Shown piece after piece: positions 1 through 11,600 of a DNA stretch of 64,000 nt (within the stretch, counting starts at the first letter, position 1; each line of letters begins with the position of its first letter). Under the pieces are notes generated by a model. That model saw only the letters and a program-made list of their open reading frames with translations. It searched no databases and was not told the origin of the DNA. Location of the stretch: the NCBI GenBank assembly GCA_003864495.1, contig ML133421.1, forward strand, positions 310,001 to 374,000. The letters are read 5' to 3'. Position numbers and translations under genes: made by a program. Source of the DNA: Nemopilema nomurai (Eukaryota; Cnidaria; Scyphozoa; Rhizostomeae; Rhizostomatidae).

Positions 1-2420
1 AGTGTTAGTGAGACCAGATCTACGAGGTCTGAGGAAACTGGCTCAAGGTGGTCGCCATTTGGATGGGCCAGAAGCCTGCTCAACGGAATCATTGGCCTTT
101 GTGTGAATCAAGCCGACAGAAATGTAGTGGAACCATCCATTGCCATGTTGGAAGGAGACACTCAATGTCCTGTTCTTCATGCTGAGGGCCAGAAGCAATT
201 TCAATCACAAACGCAATTGCACCCTCAGACGTACGAAGAAATTGCACATAATGAGAAGCAGAACAGCCTGGAGAAGAAAAGCAATACTTCTACATTGATA
301 GAAGTCAAGGAATATCAAGCCGATCAAGAAAGTGTGACAAATGCAAACACTCTTCTTGAAGATGGTATTGGAAAGCTAGCTGGAAAACATGAAACTGCGG
401 TTGAGAACAACAAGGATGGAACATGCAAGGCGAAGATTGTTCCAGATTCATTGCCTACTGGATCCAACGGTACGCTTGACGGAATCTTCACTTGCTCCTT
501 TAGCAATGCTTCTTTAATTCTTGATCTAACTGCATAGCACACAGCTGACGCGATAAACCTATTCTTCTTAACAGCTTCGGTAGTTCCTGCATTTTACTGG
601 TGCCATGCTTGTGACTTTTTGCTTTTGCCTTTTAGATTCCACTTCCTTTGGAAAGAATGATTCCGTAGACAACCGGTCATCTTCTGGCATATTTTGTCTC
701 AATTCAACTCAAGAAAGCAACACTGAATCTCCTCCACCATCCAACCTTCAAGATGATGAGCAGGGATATTATGCCGATGAAAGCTTCTTGGCTCCTGATT
801 CTGATGACATGGATGGCATTCAATCCATTGACTGTCTCTCTGAATGTGACTCGATCTGCGCCCAAGGCAGTGTCACAGACATGGAGCAAGTACTGTCCCA
901 AAGTGCATCTCCACAAAGCGTGGATGAAGAGACATCGGAAGGGATGCTTCTCGTACGAGCAAAGCCGATCAAAATATTTGATGTTCCAGACTCTGGGACA
1001 ACTGATTTCGAATCAATGCTTATGTGGGACAATGGCTTTGAGAGAAAACATTCTGTCGACGAAATCCACGAGTACTTTGATGTGCAGCAGCAAAACATCA
1101 ACGGCTCGTACAAGATAGGGCCTATTGGATCGTGTGAGATTTCGTCGGAAGCGAAAGAGGAAATAGACGGAATAATCCAATTCATTGACGATGATGAAGA
1201 AAATCCAATGACAGCTGATGCTTACTTTGGAATGTCAGCCACGTTCAATGAAGAATACAACCCGACATCAGAGTATACAGTTCATCCATATGAATGGGAT
1301 CCTAGCGACGGAGAGGCTGAAAGAGAAGAAGAGGAGTACACAGAAAAGAGACAGCTCAGCACATATGACAAATATTCACAGGGCCAACTGTACTTCAATC
1401 CTACACCAATGGATGATATATTCGAAGGTGGCAGCATGGATGTCATCAATCCAAAGTCGTGTTGGAGAGTTTACGATATCGCCAGCGAATACAATGCAGA
1501 TACCCTTTCTGCCATTGTCCCGTTCGCAATAGAGATGAGAGAAGAAGACAGAGAGGACTACTCACAACAAAAAGGTTTGTCAGATGTTTTTATTTCATGC
1601 ACTTAACTAGTAGCTTTATGCAATCATATAAACCTCTTTTATGTCTGTTTTAAAAATAGCACGTTACTTCAGCGTACGACACTTTCACTTTGGGCCATGA
1701 GCTGGAATACTTTCAACACAGCCAACCTCTCCTGCAATGCCCCTCACTTAGATTGAATTGTTTTGCTAATTTTTGCTCTCAAGCTAAATTGATAAATGTC
1801 TATAAGTGTTTTGCTTTCTGAATGCAATGTCTGAATTTCTTTGGTCTATGCTGCTCAATACAATATCTGAGTAGTCTAGTCTTTTTTAGCTTCCAAAACA
1901 TTGAAACAAAAATTCAAGGACAAGTTTGGAAAGGTCAAGAAAATGTTCACAAGACGGAGTAGAAAAGTGGCCCCTTTGTGCCCGGAACAGACAGAAGAAC
2001 CAGAGTTGTTCTTGTTGAGATGCAATGGGGAATGGAATTACTGTTACGAAGAAGACGTCATAGATGAGGAAACCGGAAACAGGTTTTCAAGCATCGTCAG
2101 CGTTGGACAATATGAATATCCGGAACATGACAATGTACGTTTAACTTCATATTGTAGACCCGGGCATCATTCCATTGTGTTGTTCTTTCTAATGATGGTA
2201 TCGAAATCGATGAATAGAAAACTTCAAGTGTCATCGTATACAAAGGTCTATTTTGCTTTAGCATAAAAAAGTTTTTTACACAATATTTTTATTACATGAT
2301 AGAGTCTATTCCCAGAAAAGTGATTTTGGATAAATGGTCTTCCAGGTTCGAAAACGAGTGGCCCTGCGTCCGAAATTGCGCACCATTCAAGAAGAGGAGG
2401 AGGAGCTTTATCCTGAATAG
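1..2420 (+). CDS. Unrecognised acidic protein, 5' partial (4 exons seen)
   Basis: I do not recognise this gene. Exons join in phase at <1-469, 636-1574, 1890-2134 and 2346-2420, giving 575 residues and a TAG stop; the reading frame is open at base 1, so the N-terminus is outside. Donors are GTACGC, GTTTGT and GTACGT; acceptors are TTTTAG, TTTTAG and TTCCAG. The first half is Ser/Asn/Gln/Glu-rich and looks disordered. The middle is strongly acidic with many Asp/Glu runs and several Tyr. Exon 3 opens with a Lys/Arg-rich patch (KQKFKDKFGKVKKMFTRRSR) and then a Trp/Tyr/Cys-containing segment (RCNGEWNYCYEEDVIDEETG). The end is a run of five Glu before LYPE. No signal peptide, membrane segment or catalytic motif is visible. 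A scaffold or regulatory protein is possible, but this is a guess. An AATAAA 205 bases after the stop supports this 3' end. Confidence 0.75.
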
Positions 2421-2624
2421 CACCCATGTCGTCGTTATCACGTGGTCAGTACCATATATGCCTTCATTAGTATTCAGTGTGTACTAGAATAACGCAACTT
2501 CGTAAAGATGCTGCCAAGAACGTTTCACATTCATTTTCTTCCGATTACTGTCAAACACTTTTAATATGCAATAACAGTGCTATTTTATTTGTCATAACTT
2601 TCTTTTCAGTGACAAAGAGCATTC

Positions 2625-2630
2625 AATAAA
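2625..2630 (+). terminator. Polyadenylation signal, left-edge gene
   Basis: AATAAA lies 205 bases downstream of the TAG at 2418-2420 and fits the 3' end of the left-edge gene. Confidence 0.5.
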
Positions 2631-3278
2631 GCCTCTACTACCTTTCTGGCTTTTAAGCAAGCGTTCACAAATTATTCTGATGTCCAGCTTTCTTCTCTAC
2701 AGGAGAGTGAAAATTCTTCAACATCAGAAGGTGATGCCACGACTACTTGAACTAGAAGATGTTTTGGTAGAAGATGACAAACATTGACTTTTTCACTTGA
2801 TGATGGACCTTCTCCACGTGAACAAACCTTCTGACTGTCCTGCCTTTTTCTATCATTTTGAATATTTTTCTCTTCACATTGTACATAGTAGCATACTTGT
2901 TCATCTATGCGGTTAAACTAATGAAATGCGCTTCTTTACATTCTTTCCTGCGTGCACATATCACATTTATCAGCTTTGACCAGTCCAATCGTAAAAAATT
3001 AATTTTTTCCGAATTAAGAACAAACTATAAATACGTAGCAGCCTCATGGAAATGAAGTTTCTTTGGTCTCAGAAGGAGTACATACTTCTTGCTCTCATTA
3101 AGCTCCTGGTTGACTAAAGTACTCTAAAGTGACTTCTTTTCCAACCTCATTGAAACAAGAACAATCAACAATAACACTATCGCATTATCTAGGAATGGAT
3201 GCAGGATTTCCTGTTTTCCTTCCATTTCTTGGAGATGGATACTTCCGGATATGTCGTAATCAGTACCACAGGCACATA

Positions 3279-3939
3279 CACTACCGTTCAAAATGTCTTA
3301 GGACGATTCGAAGTTTCGAATCTTCTGGCGAATGAAAACAATTTAAGGCGATCAAAAAATGTATCTTTTGAAACACTCCTATTAAAGTAAATCAACGGAC
3401 GTAAGGCCCCTTATTCAAAAATACACTGAAACTCAATTCGATTCAGGCTTGCGGATTGATTGTTTAGTCAAAGTGATCACATGGGGCCGCATCGTCTTGT
3501 ATCACACCACACGCAGCGATATTTGAAGTGATCACATGAACTCTGCTGTTCTCAACCTTGATTGGATGGCTAAGCTTTAACCTTTAAAATGGTCTAAATA
3601 ACGCAGTAAAAGCATTAACAAGCTTCAACATTTCAGCTCTCTTTATTAATTACAAAAATTATCAGAATTTGAAACCTCTGCGCTTTAACCTTTGATATTT
3701 CACGATGTTTGTTAACCTCCATGTTCATGTTGCTGACCTAGAAAAATTTTATGGTTAATATTTTCAAATAATTTGGCGAGATTGAAATACTTCGAAACAT
3801 GATCAATGTCTTATAAAATTTTCATGAAAAATAGCCTGTTGCCATACTCAATAAGGGAGGATCAAATGCATGTTTTTGAAGCTTTTATCATAAGCGTCTT
3901 TTGAAACTTCGAATCGTCCCAAGACTTTGAATGGTAGTG
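3279..3939. mobile_element. Non-autonomous Tc1/mariner-type element (MITE)
   Basis: The two ends form terminal inverted repeats of about 40 bases: left 3279-3319 and right 3901-3939. Both start CACTACC(G/A)TTCAAA outermost and share an inner GGACGATTCGAAGTTTC block, with a two-base gap between them. A TA dinucleotide flanks each end (3277-3278 and 3940-3941), the target duplication expected of Tc1/mariner elements. Outer ends of the CACTACCGTTCAAA type are familiar from Tc1-like families. The 580 bases inside have no transposase frame, so the copy depends on an enzyme encoded elsewhere. Confidence 0.8.
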
Positions 3940-5650
3940 TAGTTTAGCAGCCTGTAAAGCAAATGAATGCGCCGAAGGTCTTGTGTGGCAGCATGAATCT
4001 TTAAATGCACAAACAAGCAAGACTAATGCAGAAATTATGTTGAAGATACTGCAATGAGTGCAACTCTAGTCTCATTAAATATTTTGATGTAATAAAAATA
4101 TTTTAACATCGATTTCGTGCAGAATCAACGTGGAACAAAACATCTTGATTACGAAATATTTTACATAACATTTTAGAAACTGAAAAAAGATTAATTGAAA
4201 ATCTATTGTCAAAAAGAGAGAAAAGTTGCACGTCAAATGTAAAAGAGGGAAATTTTGAATCTAGAGCACATGCTTTGTGACTTAGATTACTAGAATGCCT
4301 CGGAAGCAATCTATTTTCAAAGCAATTGTCACTCTTTAAAGCTATTTATTACTCTTAAACTAAGAAATATCTTATGAAAGAATCTCATTGAAAGTTCCAG
4401 CACTTTATCATGAGTTATCCATGAGTTTCACCTGTATTGTAAATTTTTCTCTTTCGTACTTTACTTTGTTTGGTCAGATCTATACCCCTAAGATACAAGT
4501 ACATAAGTTGCAAATTACAAGTGAAGCGGTACACCCACAACCTTTGAGAGAGTTGTTGTTGCTAGGCAATTTGTTCGTTGCACAATTCAACTCAAATCCT
4601 CGTAGCGTAATTGTGTACACAAACTAGGCCATATTGGCGTGCACCAACTAATTCGCTTTAGACATACGTAAGTTGTCACATCCAGTGGGAAGATAGCACT
4701 TTATTCGTGCGAATTATTGCAAACCAGCAAGTCTATCTGTTTTGTGAATCACGGAGAGAACGAAAGACCTGTTCATTTCACGACCGATTGCGTTTGCAAG
4801 CCCTGTGAAGATTGTCATTCTTCAGCAAGTTCTTTTGACCCCTCACAATGAGCATTGCATGAATAATTGAAGCGCCGATTAGACTCCTCATCCAGAAGGT
4901 GAGCGATTTAGTTCAACTTACATCCTAATTTATGAATCGCTTTTCAACCGGATTTGCTTTACAGTACACTTTCTTGTACCCACCCGGGTACCCATTCGTC
5001 CTTGGACACAGGTAATATGCCGTTGACTTTAAACAATGCCGTTAAACAATTCGAATAGAAGCCTCTAATTTTTGTAGGTTATGTCACTCTTTTCAGAGAT
5101 ATTGTCAATTCTGTTTAGAAAATCTTCTGTTTTGATATCTGATTTCTTTTACCAACAATAGCTACAATGCTAGCTTCTATCTGTTACATCGTCTTTCTAG
5201 TCAATCAAAACAGTTTTCATTCAAGCTGTCATCAAAGTCGCACAGTTTACGCCAAGCTACTCACTTTCAGTCCATTGAACGGACGTGCTCTGTTTAGTAC
5301 ATTTTACAAATACTGCCGTGCTATAACTGTTGTAAGAGAATTTGAAATAGCCATAATAAAATATATTTTATGTAAAAATTACCATGTTGTGATTTTATTC
5401 GACTGTCACATCTGTAGCAGCATTACTCTATGAAGATTAAAGTAAACTAAGAATCTTGTTGTATTTTAGGACCCCTTGAGCATGACCTGAGCTAAAACAA
5501 AATAACTTTGTGTACACGTTTAGTGTTCATAGTAAAATTCCATATAAATATAATCCTGTGCCATTTGTATCACAGAACACTGTGCCTATTTCTTCCTCAC
5601 AGTTGCCATGAGTACACAGAATTCTTAATTGGAAGTAAAACACTAACAAT

Positions 5651-8600
5651 ATGGAAAGCTCTATCATTCTGAAGAGATGCAGAAGTGGCCTTGGTAATTT
5701 TTATTCTTTGAATTTATTAAGTTGAATCTTGTGATTGTTCAAATTGTTTATTGATAAAATAATGATTTTTTGCACTTCCTCATCTTAAAACTGATTTATA
5801 TCATGTATGATCATACCACCAATCGTACCACTAAGATGTGTGTGAGCCTGCAATTTATCAGTGATACTTTTGATCATCGTGTCTTTGTTCTAGGCTGGAG
5901 TAAAATTTGCTCATTTCTATTGTGAAAGATTTGTTTATGTTATTTTGTTATGTATTAGGTTATGTTATTGTATCTTTGCATCAAAAAGCAAGGTATGTAA
6001 TCCCAGTGAAATTTTTGCTTAAAAACAGGAATGAAAATTGGTGGAGGCCAAGCTTCAGATGGTGCATTTACTGGTATATTTGTAAAGAGGATATTGATTG
6101 GAGGGGCTGTTTCAAATGATGGTATGCAATGATGCCAAATTTAAGCTTACACTTACCCACTTTCTATGCTGATGTACATTGATATCACATGATTAAAATG
6201 CCAAATTCTTACAAAACATATTTAATGATATGAAACTGTTGACCTTACTTTTAGCAATGTCTGTTTTGAATTTAGCAGATAGGTTTCTTGAAGGTTTATG
6301 TACTACAGAGCTTTTAGATATAAAGCAAATTTTGAAATTTCTGTAAGTGTTTTTTTATTTTTTCTTATTTGTGAGTATACTTGATCAGTTGTGCTGAGTT
6401 AATTGTTTTTCATTGCCAAACTCCTACAGGAACTTTGCAAGAAGGTGATGAGTTGCTAAGTGCTAATGGAGAGAACTTAAGATATTGTACCAATGACCAA
6501 GCTGTGTCTATCTTGAGAAATGCATCTCAAAGTGGAACAGTGAAAATTGCCTTTAGAAGGGAACCAGACTCAAGGTACTTAGTACTCACAAAACTGTCAA
6601 TTACTTTTCCCCCATGTTTTTATCAAGGATCCAAGGTAATAATCAAATGTATTAAATTGTGTTTCTGTCTATTTTATGTTGTTCATTGAATATCATACAG
6701 CATAAGAAAGAAGACAGCTGCAAATTCTTACCACCTGAGCAGTCTGCAAACAATGTATTTTGGTGCTACAGTTAGAGCAAATTTTACCAGCTGTAGTTAT
6801 TTCCGTTTTGAAATAAGAAATTTTTCTTCAAAGAGAGAGGCTGGAGAAGCTGTTTCCTTCATCAGATGAAGCACTTTATTCCAAGCTGCGTCAGTTGAGT
6901 CTTGATGTTTCCAATGGTGGCCTAAGCCGCAGTGACTCAATGTCTTCAAGGGTGTCAACCACTTCACTAGGTAATATTAATTAAAACTACTTGAGATGCC
7001 CCAGCCTATTTGCTTCATATTGCCAGATACTTCTTTGACATTTTAATCTTCTAGGCAATACAATACAATTAAGTTATTTAATGGTAACAATAAAAGCTGC
7101 CAAAACAGGCAAATTTTATAGTTGGGATATAAATTCTAAGACTAAGAGGAATTCTGATGTTTCTCCCTTTTTAGAAAAACGTGCTTGGGTCTATACTGGC
7201 AAAAACATGTCTCCAGCTCCATTGATAGAAGCACATAGTAATGGACATGTACATAGTCCAATCCAAATGGGGACACTGGACCTCCCTCTTAGTCCAAGAG
7301 AGCAAGATATTCAAACCAGAGGTTGGCAATTTTGAAGATCTTTTATGGCTCTTTCTTTAATGACTCAAAACTGTTAGCATAATTTAATGTCTGAATTGCT
7401 TAACTTGATTAAAAAAGAACTGAAAATCATCTTAGCATTTGCTAACAATTTTCAGGTATTGTAGCTGTTTTTGTTGCTATTTGTGAAGTTGCTATTGTAT
7501 TTTATTTTAATTGGTATCAAATTTAACCTGCAACGACTAAGCTGCTTCTGGTTTCTATTTGGAAAGTTTTTCCATTTCGATTTCCCCCATATTTTGTTGG
7601 AATAACATTATTAAGCATTATTTAAAAAGTCTTTCAATGTTTATCAACCATTCCAGACAGAGATCACAGCAGTGGACGTAGTTTGAATACCACAAAACTG
7701 AAAAGAGCTGCCAACGAACTCGATAGAGCATCTTCGTTTGATTCCGGACTGCCTTCAAGCGGACACTATTCTTCGCCAGATTTCGCAGAGAAGGGTATTT
7801 CGGACATAACACCAGTCATCAAAATTGAAATTCCTGCCAGATCTAATCTTGGGATCAGCATCGTCGGCGGTAAAAACAAACAAGAAGGGCCTCACGTCTA
7901 CGTTAAAGAAGTCATCGAAGGATGTGATGCTTACTCGGTAAAAGCTCTTTTTAAAGTTCTTGCTTCTTCAACCTATCACCTATGTCATATTTCATTATTG
8001 TGCTACGGTAAACATGTTAAAGTTGTTATTCTTCTGGTGAATAAGTGTGATGCTATCAAGATACTCTTCAAGCTAAAGAGCATATTAAGTTTTGTAACCT
8101 GTCGCCAAGTTAACTAATTAAACTTTCTAGATAAAGAGGGGGGATGCTTTTATTCATAGACGTCTTAGTTGTCGCTAAATGCTAAAAAATGTACATTAAG
8201 TGTTTTCTCCACTTAAACAGGATGGTCGAATCAGAAAAGGTGATCGCATTATTTCAATTAATGGTGAATCGTTTACTGACGTCACTTACGAGCAGGCGCG
8301 GTCAATTTTGCTGAGACTTAAACTACAGTAAGAGATTGTTGTACCACTAACTCTTGATTGATTCGCATTTTACCAACACACAATTCTAGATTCCTCTTTA
8401 AGGCATTAAACTGTGTACAATTATCCTAAATCAAAAGCAATATACCATTGAAGAAGTATGGAATCAGTTACAACAGCAATTGACATATTTCCCGGTAGCA
8501 GCGTTTAACTGTTTATCTTGAGAGACAGTTGATTTTGGAGTGCCAAACATTCATTTCTGTGAAGTTCTGACCCAAGTTGAAACCTCTATCGATGCCCAAT

Positions 8601-11600
8601 CTGAATGGCGTATATTCAAAGTATAATGGACTTATTTCTTTAAACTGGCAGCAGAGATATAGCAGAGAACTCACGTATTGCTACATAGTTTATCCTTCGT
8701 TACTCTACCATAATAGCTTCCACTATCTCGAAGCTTTCTATTTGGTCCACAAATACAGCATTGTATTTTGTCTTCATTTCCAGGACAAATCTTACTCACT
8801 ACAGTGTACATTATGTAGTGAATCCAGATCATCTGGGCTCCCCGAGGTTCCGCCAACTTGCTGTCACTCCTGAAAACCAAGAAATATCTCCCGATAAAGC
8901 TCAAAGCAGCACTTTGCTGTCCCCGAGAAGTGCAAAAGCTGCTCAAGATTCTTCACCTTACAACGCTGAGAGCCTAGTATCACAGTCCTCTGATGAAGAA
9001 GCTGTTGTAAAAGAGCTAATGAAAATGATGGAAAAGTCGGACGAAGACGGAATTCGATTAAATGGTGACACTTTTTCCAAAGCAAGAGCTGATATTTCGG
9101 AAAGGCACCCTGAAAGTATTTCTTATGTGGAAACGTACGAACCCTGAGAAGTGATTTACGTTACCTCGAAGAAGCATCTCCAGAATCAAACAGCACAGTA
9201 TTCAAGCCCGGAAAATTCTCAAGTCCTGCTGTTGAGAATGGACTTTTTGAAGCCCAGCAGAAAGGCACAGGTTCGACCTAAGCATTTTCTACTCAGCTTC
9301 TTTCAACTTTTTTGTTGGCTACATTAGGCCTATCCCTTTTTTCTACGTTTTAAGTTTTTTCTTTGTTTTTGCTAAGGTTCAGCAGAAAGAAAAACGATAT
9401 CACAGTATTTAGAAGAGGACATGAATGACACTTACCCTTCCCAGTTGGTGTCCCCAGTGGCAAGCAGAAGAGCAAATCGCCGAAGCCGTGGTAGGCGGCT
9501 GTCACTTGACCCAATGACGAAACTTCGGGTTGAAAAGCTTGAAGGGGTATGCTTCAAAATATGCTTAGTTTTGAATACCCGTGTATTTTTCGTCTTTTTC
9601 TAATTTTTCTTCAGAATCAATTGAGGTGGTCATGCTACTTCTATTAGCGATTGTTGAAAGCATCCTTATTTTGACTTACTGTTTTCAGTCTTCCATTCCT
9701 TGAAGTTTCTCTACATGATTATCGGTATTCCTTGTGAAGGTGGGACAGCTGAAAATTTTTGATGCTCTTTTTTGCAATCGAGGTAGCTCAAGTTTTGGTA
9801 ATTCGAGTATTGATAAAACAGGCAAATTTTTGTTTTTCTATTTCGACTTTCGTTAAAGAAATACTCTCAACCTATTGTTCTTTGAAACACCTGGTACATT
9901 CTTGTGTATCTTGTGCAGTTAGAACGACGTTCGGGTTTAATGGTTCCGACATTTACGGTAATCCATGTTATTTTCAAGGCGCTAAATTACCTGGGATTTG
10001 AAGCTACACCGTCTAAGATCAATGAAATTAGAAGAAAGATTGGAGTCAATTCCAGTGGATTTGTAACGTATGGAGGTAAGACTGTTTTCCGTCGATCGAT
10101 TCTTGAGATATTGTTCTTATGGCTTAGGCTTGTTCGATTGTAGTTAGTGACGTCAGTAATATCTGTTTGGGCTGCCCCTTTATGGCTTTCTTTAACGCAA
10201 TGTCGATGTAATACGTTTACAGTACGACAACTCCACCACACAAGGAAACGATGCAGAAAAATAACACCCGCTTGAAGCGCGACAGTAATCTTTAACAACA
10301 AAACAAAGCAAACAATTATTATCCATACGTTCTAAAAGATATTTTGCCGTGTATCTTTGGGTATTGTTTTACAATGAAACTGGGAACATGTTCCAACAAA
10401 GGCTCTAAGTTGGAATAGGCCCTTGGTTAGCGCCATCCATGAAATTCGACCAGTAGAAGAAAGCTAAATTGGGAATGAGGCTAAGAAAGGAAAGATGCTT
10501 GAATAACATTGTTTTCATTTTGTCTGTTTTTCTAATGATTTAGTGAAATAGAAATAATTTCCCATCACCAGTTTTGATCTCATTAGAAATAATTTATTTG
10601 AGATAAAAAATACTTTAATAGACTACAAGGACTTTTACACTATGCACTATGCGGTCATTGTATTTCCAATTAATGTTATTTTTCATGTAAAGTAAATTCA
10701 TAATTTATGAAACGGTAATACAATCTTTATTCTTTTCTGCACGAGTGTTTATGTTTAGTGATAGCAGCAGGTGAAGTTTTTTCCAGCACATTTCTTAAAG
10801 AAGAAATCCTTTGTTCTTTTGGTCTTTGTAAAATCAGTGTAAGCCAGTAATACTAGAATGTGCTAGTCTTTTGTACATGCAGTTAGTTAGCAAAACCCAC
10901 CTGCCAACGCACAAATATGCATGCCTTGCAAGGTCTAATGACGCGGAATTTTGTTTGAGAATCCGGTTAGTACTAATGATTAAATCTATCATTGATGCAT
11001 GGACTTCTACATCTTAAGTTTTTAGTCTTGATATTGAAAGTTGTTGTTTGTCTCTAAGCAATACATTCATTATAAGTTTGTGCCACTTTTGCCTTTGAAT
11101 CATCGCACATTAATGTCATCAGAACACTAACACTGCCTCAAAGTCGTTATCGAAGAATGACGTAACACTTTCCTTTGTTTTGACACTAGATTTTGTCGAA
11201 GCTGCACGCGAGGTATATGATGTTCGTCTGGATGACAGATCCAAGACTTTGAGCGCTAGTGCACTGCAGTTTGCAATGAGAGACATTGAAGCTGAAAGAA
11301 AAGTAGTAAGTTTGAAATACTTGTAGGGTGGTATTATCTTATGTCTCGCAAGCAATTCTCTCAGTGGCTTTGAAAACGATGATCATATTTTTTAAATTTG
11401 GCCTACCATGACTTTGCTTTTAGGGTCCCTTAATTCTCAGTATTCAGAATTTTGTTTCAATGAAAAAAATTGAGATTTTTTTCAAGGTGTTTTTGTTATT
11501 CCTCCTTAATTGACCAAGCCAGTGAAAAAACCCTCATTATCATTCCATAAACTAGCAAAATGTCAGAAAACGAGTGGCTCTAAATAGAATCGACAGTCAA

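Larger units (their letters stand above)
2421..5650. other. Intergenic region with one transposable element
   Basis: No convincing gene. It holds the 3' UTR of the left-edge gene, the Tc1-like element at 3279-3939, and AT-rich sequence. The open frames here are short and their composition is not protein-like. A stretch after an acceptor at 2701-2702 reads ESENSSTSEGDATTT then stop and could be an alternative last exon of the left-edge gene. A direct repeat AAGTGATCACATG occurs near 3470 and 3526, inside the transposable element. Confidence 0.5.

Noticed and set aside
9958..9978. GT...AG segment of 21 bases inside an STXBP4-like exon
   Set aside because: Too short for an intron and divisible by three; reading through (TVIHVIFKALNYL) keeps the frame, so it is coding.
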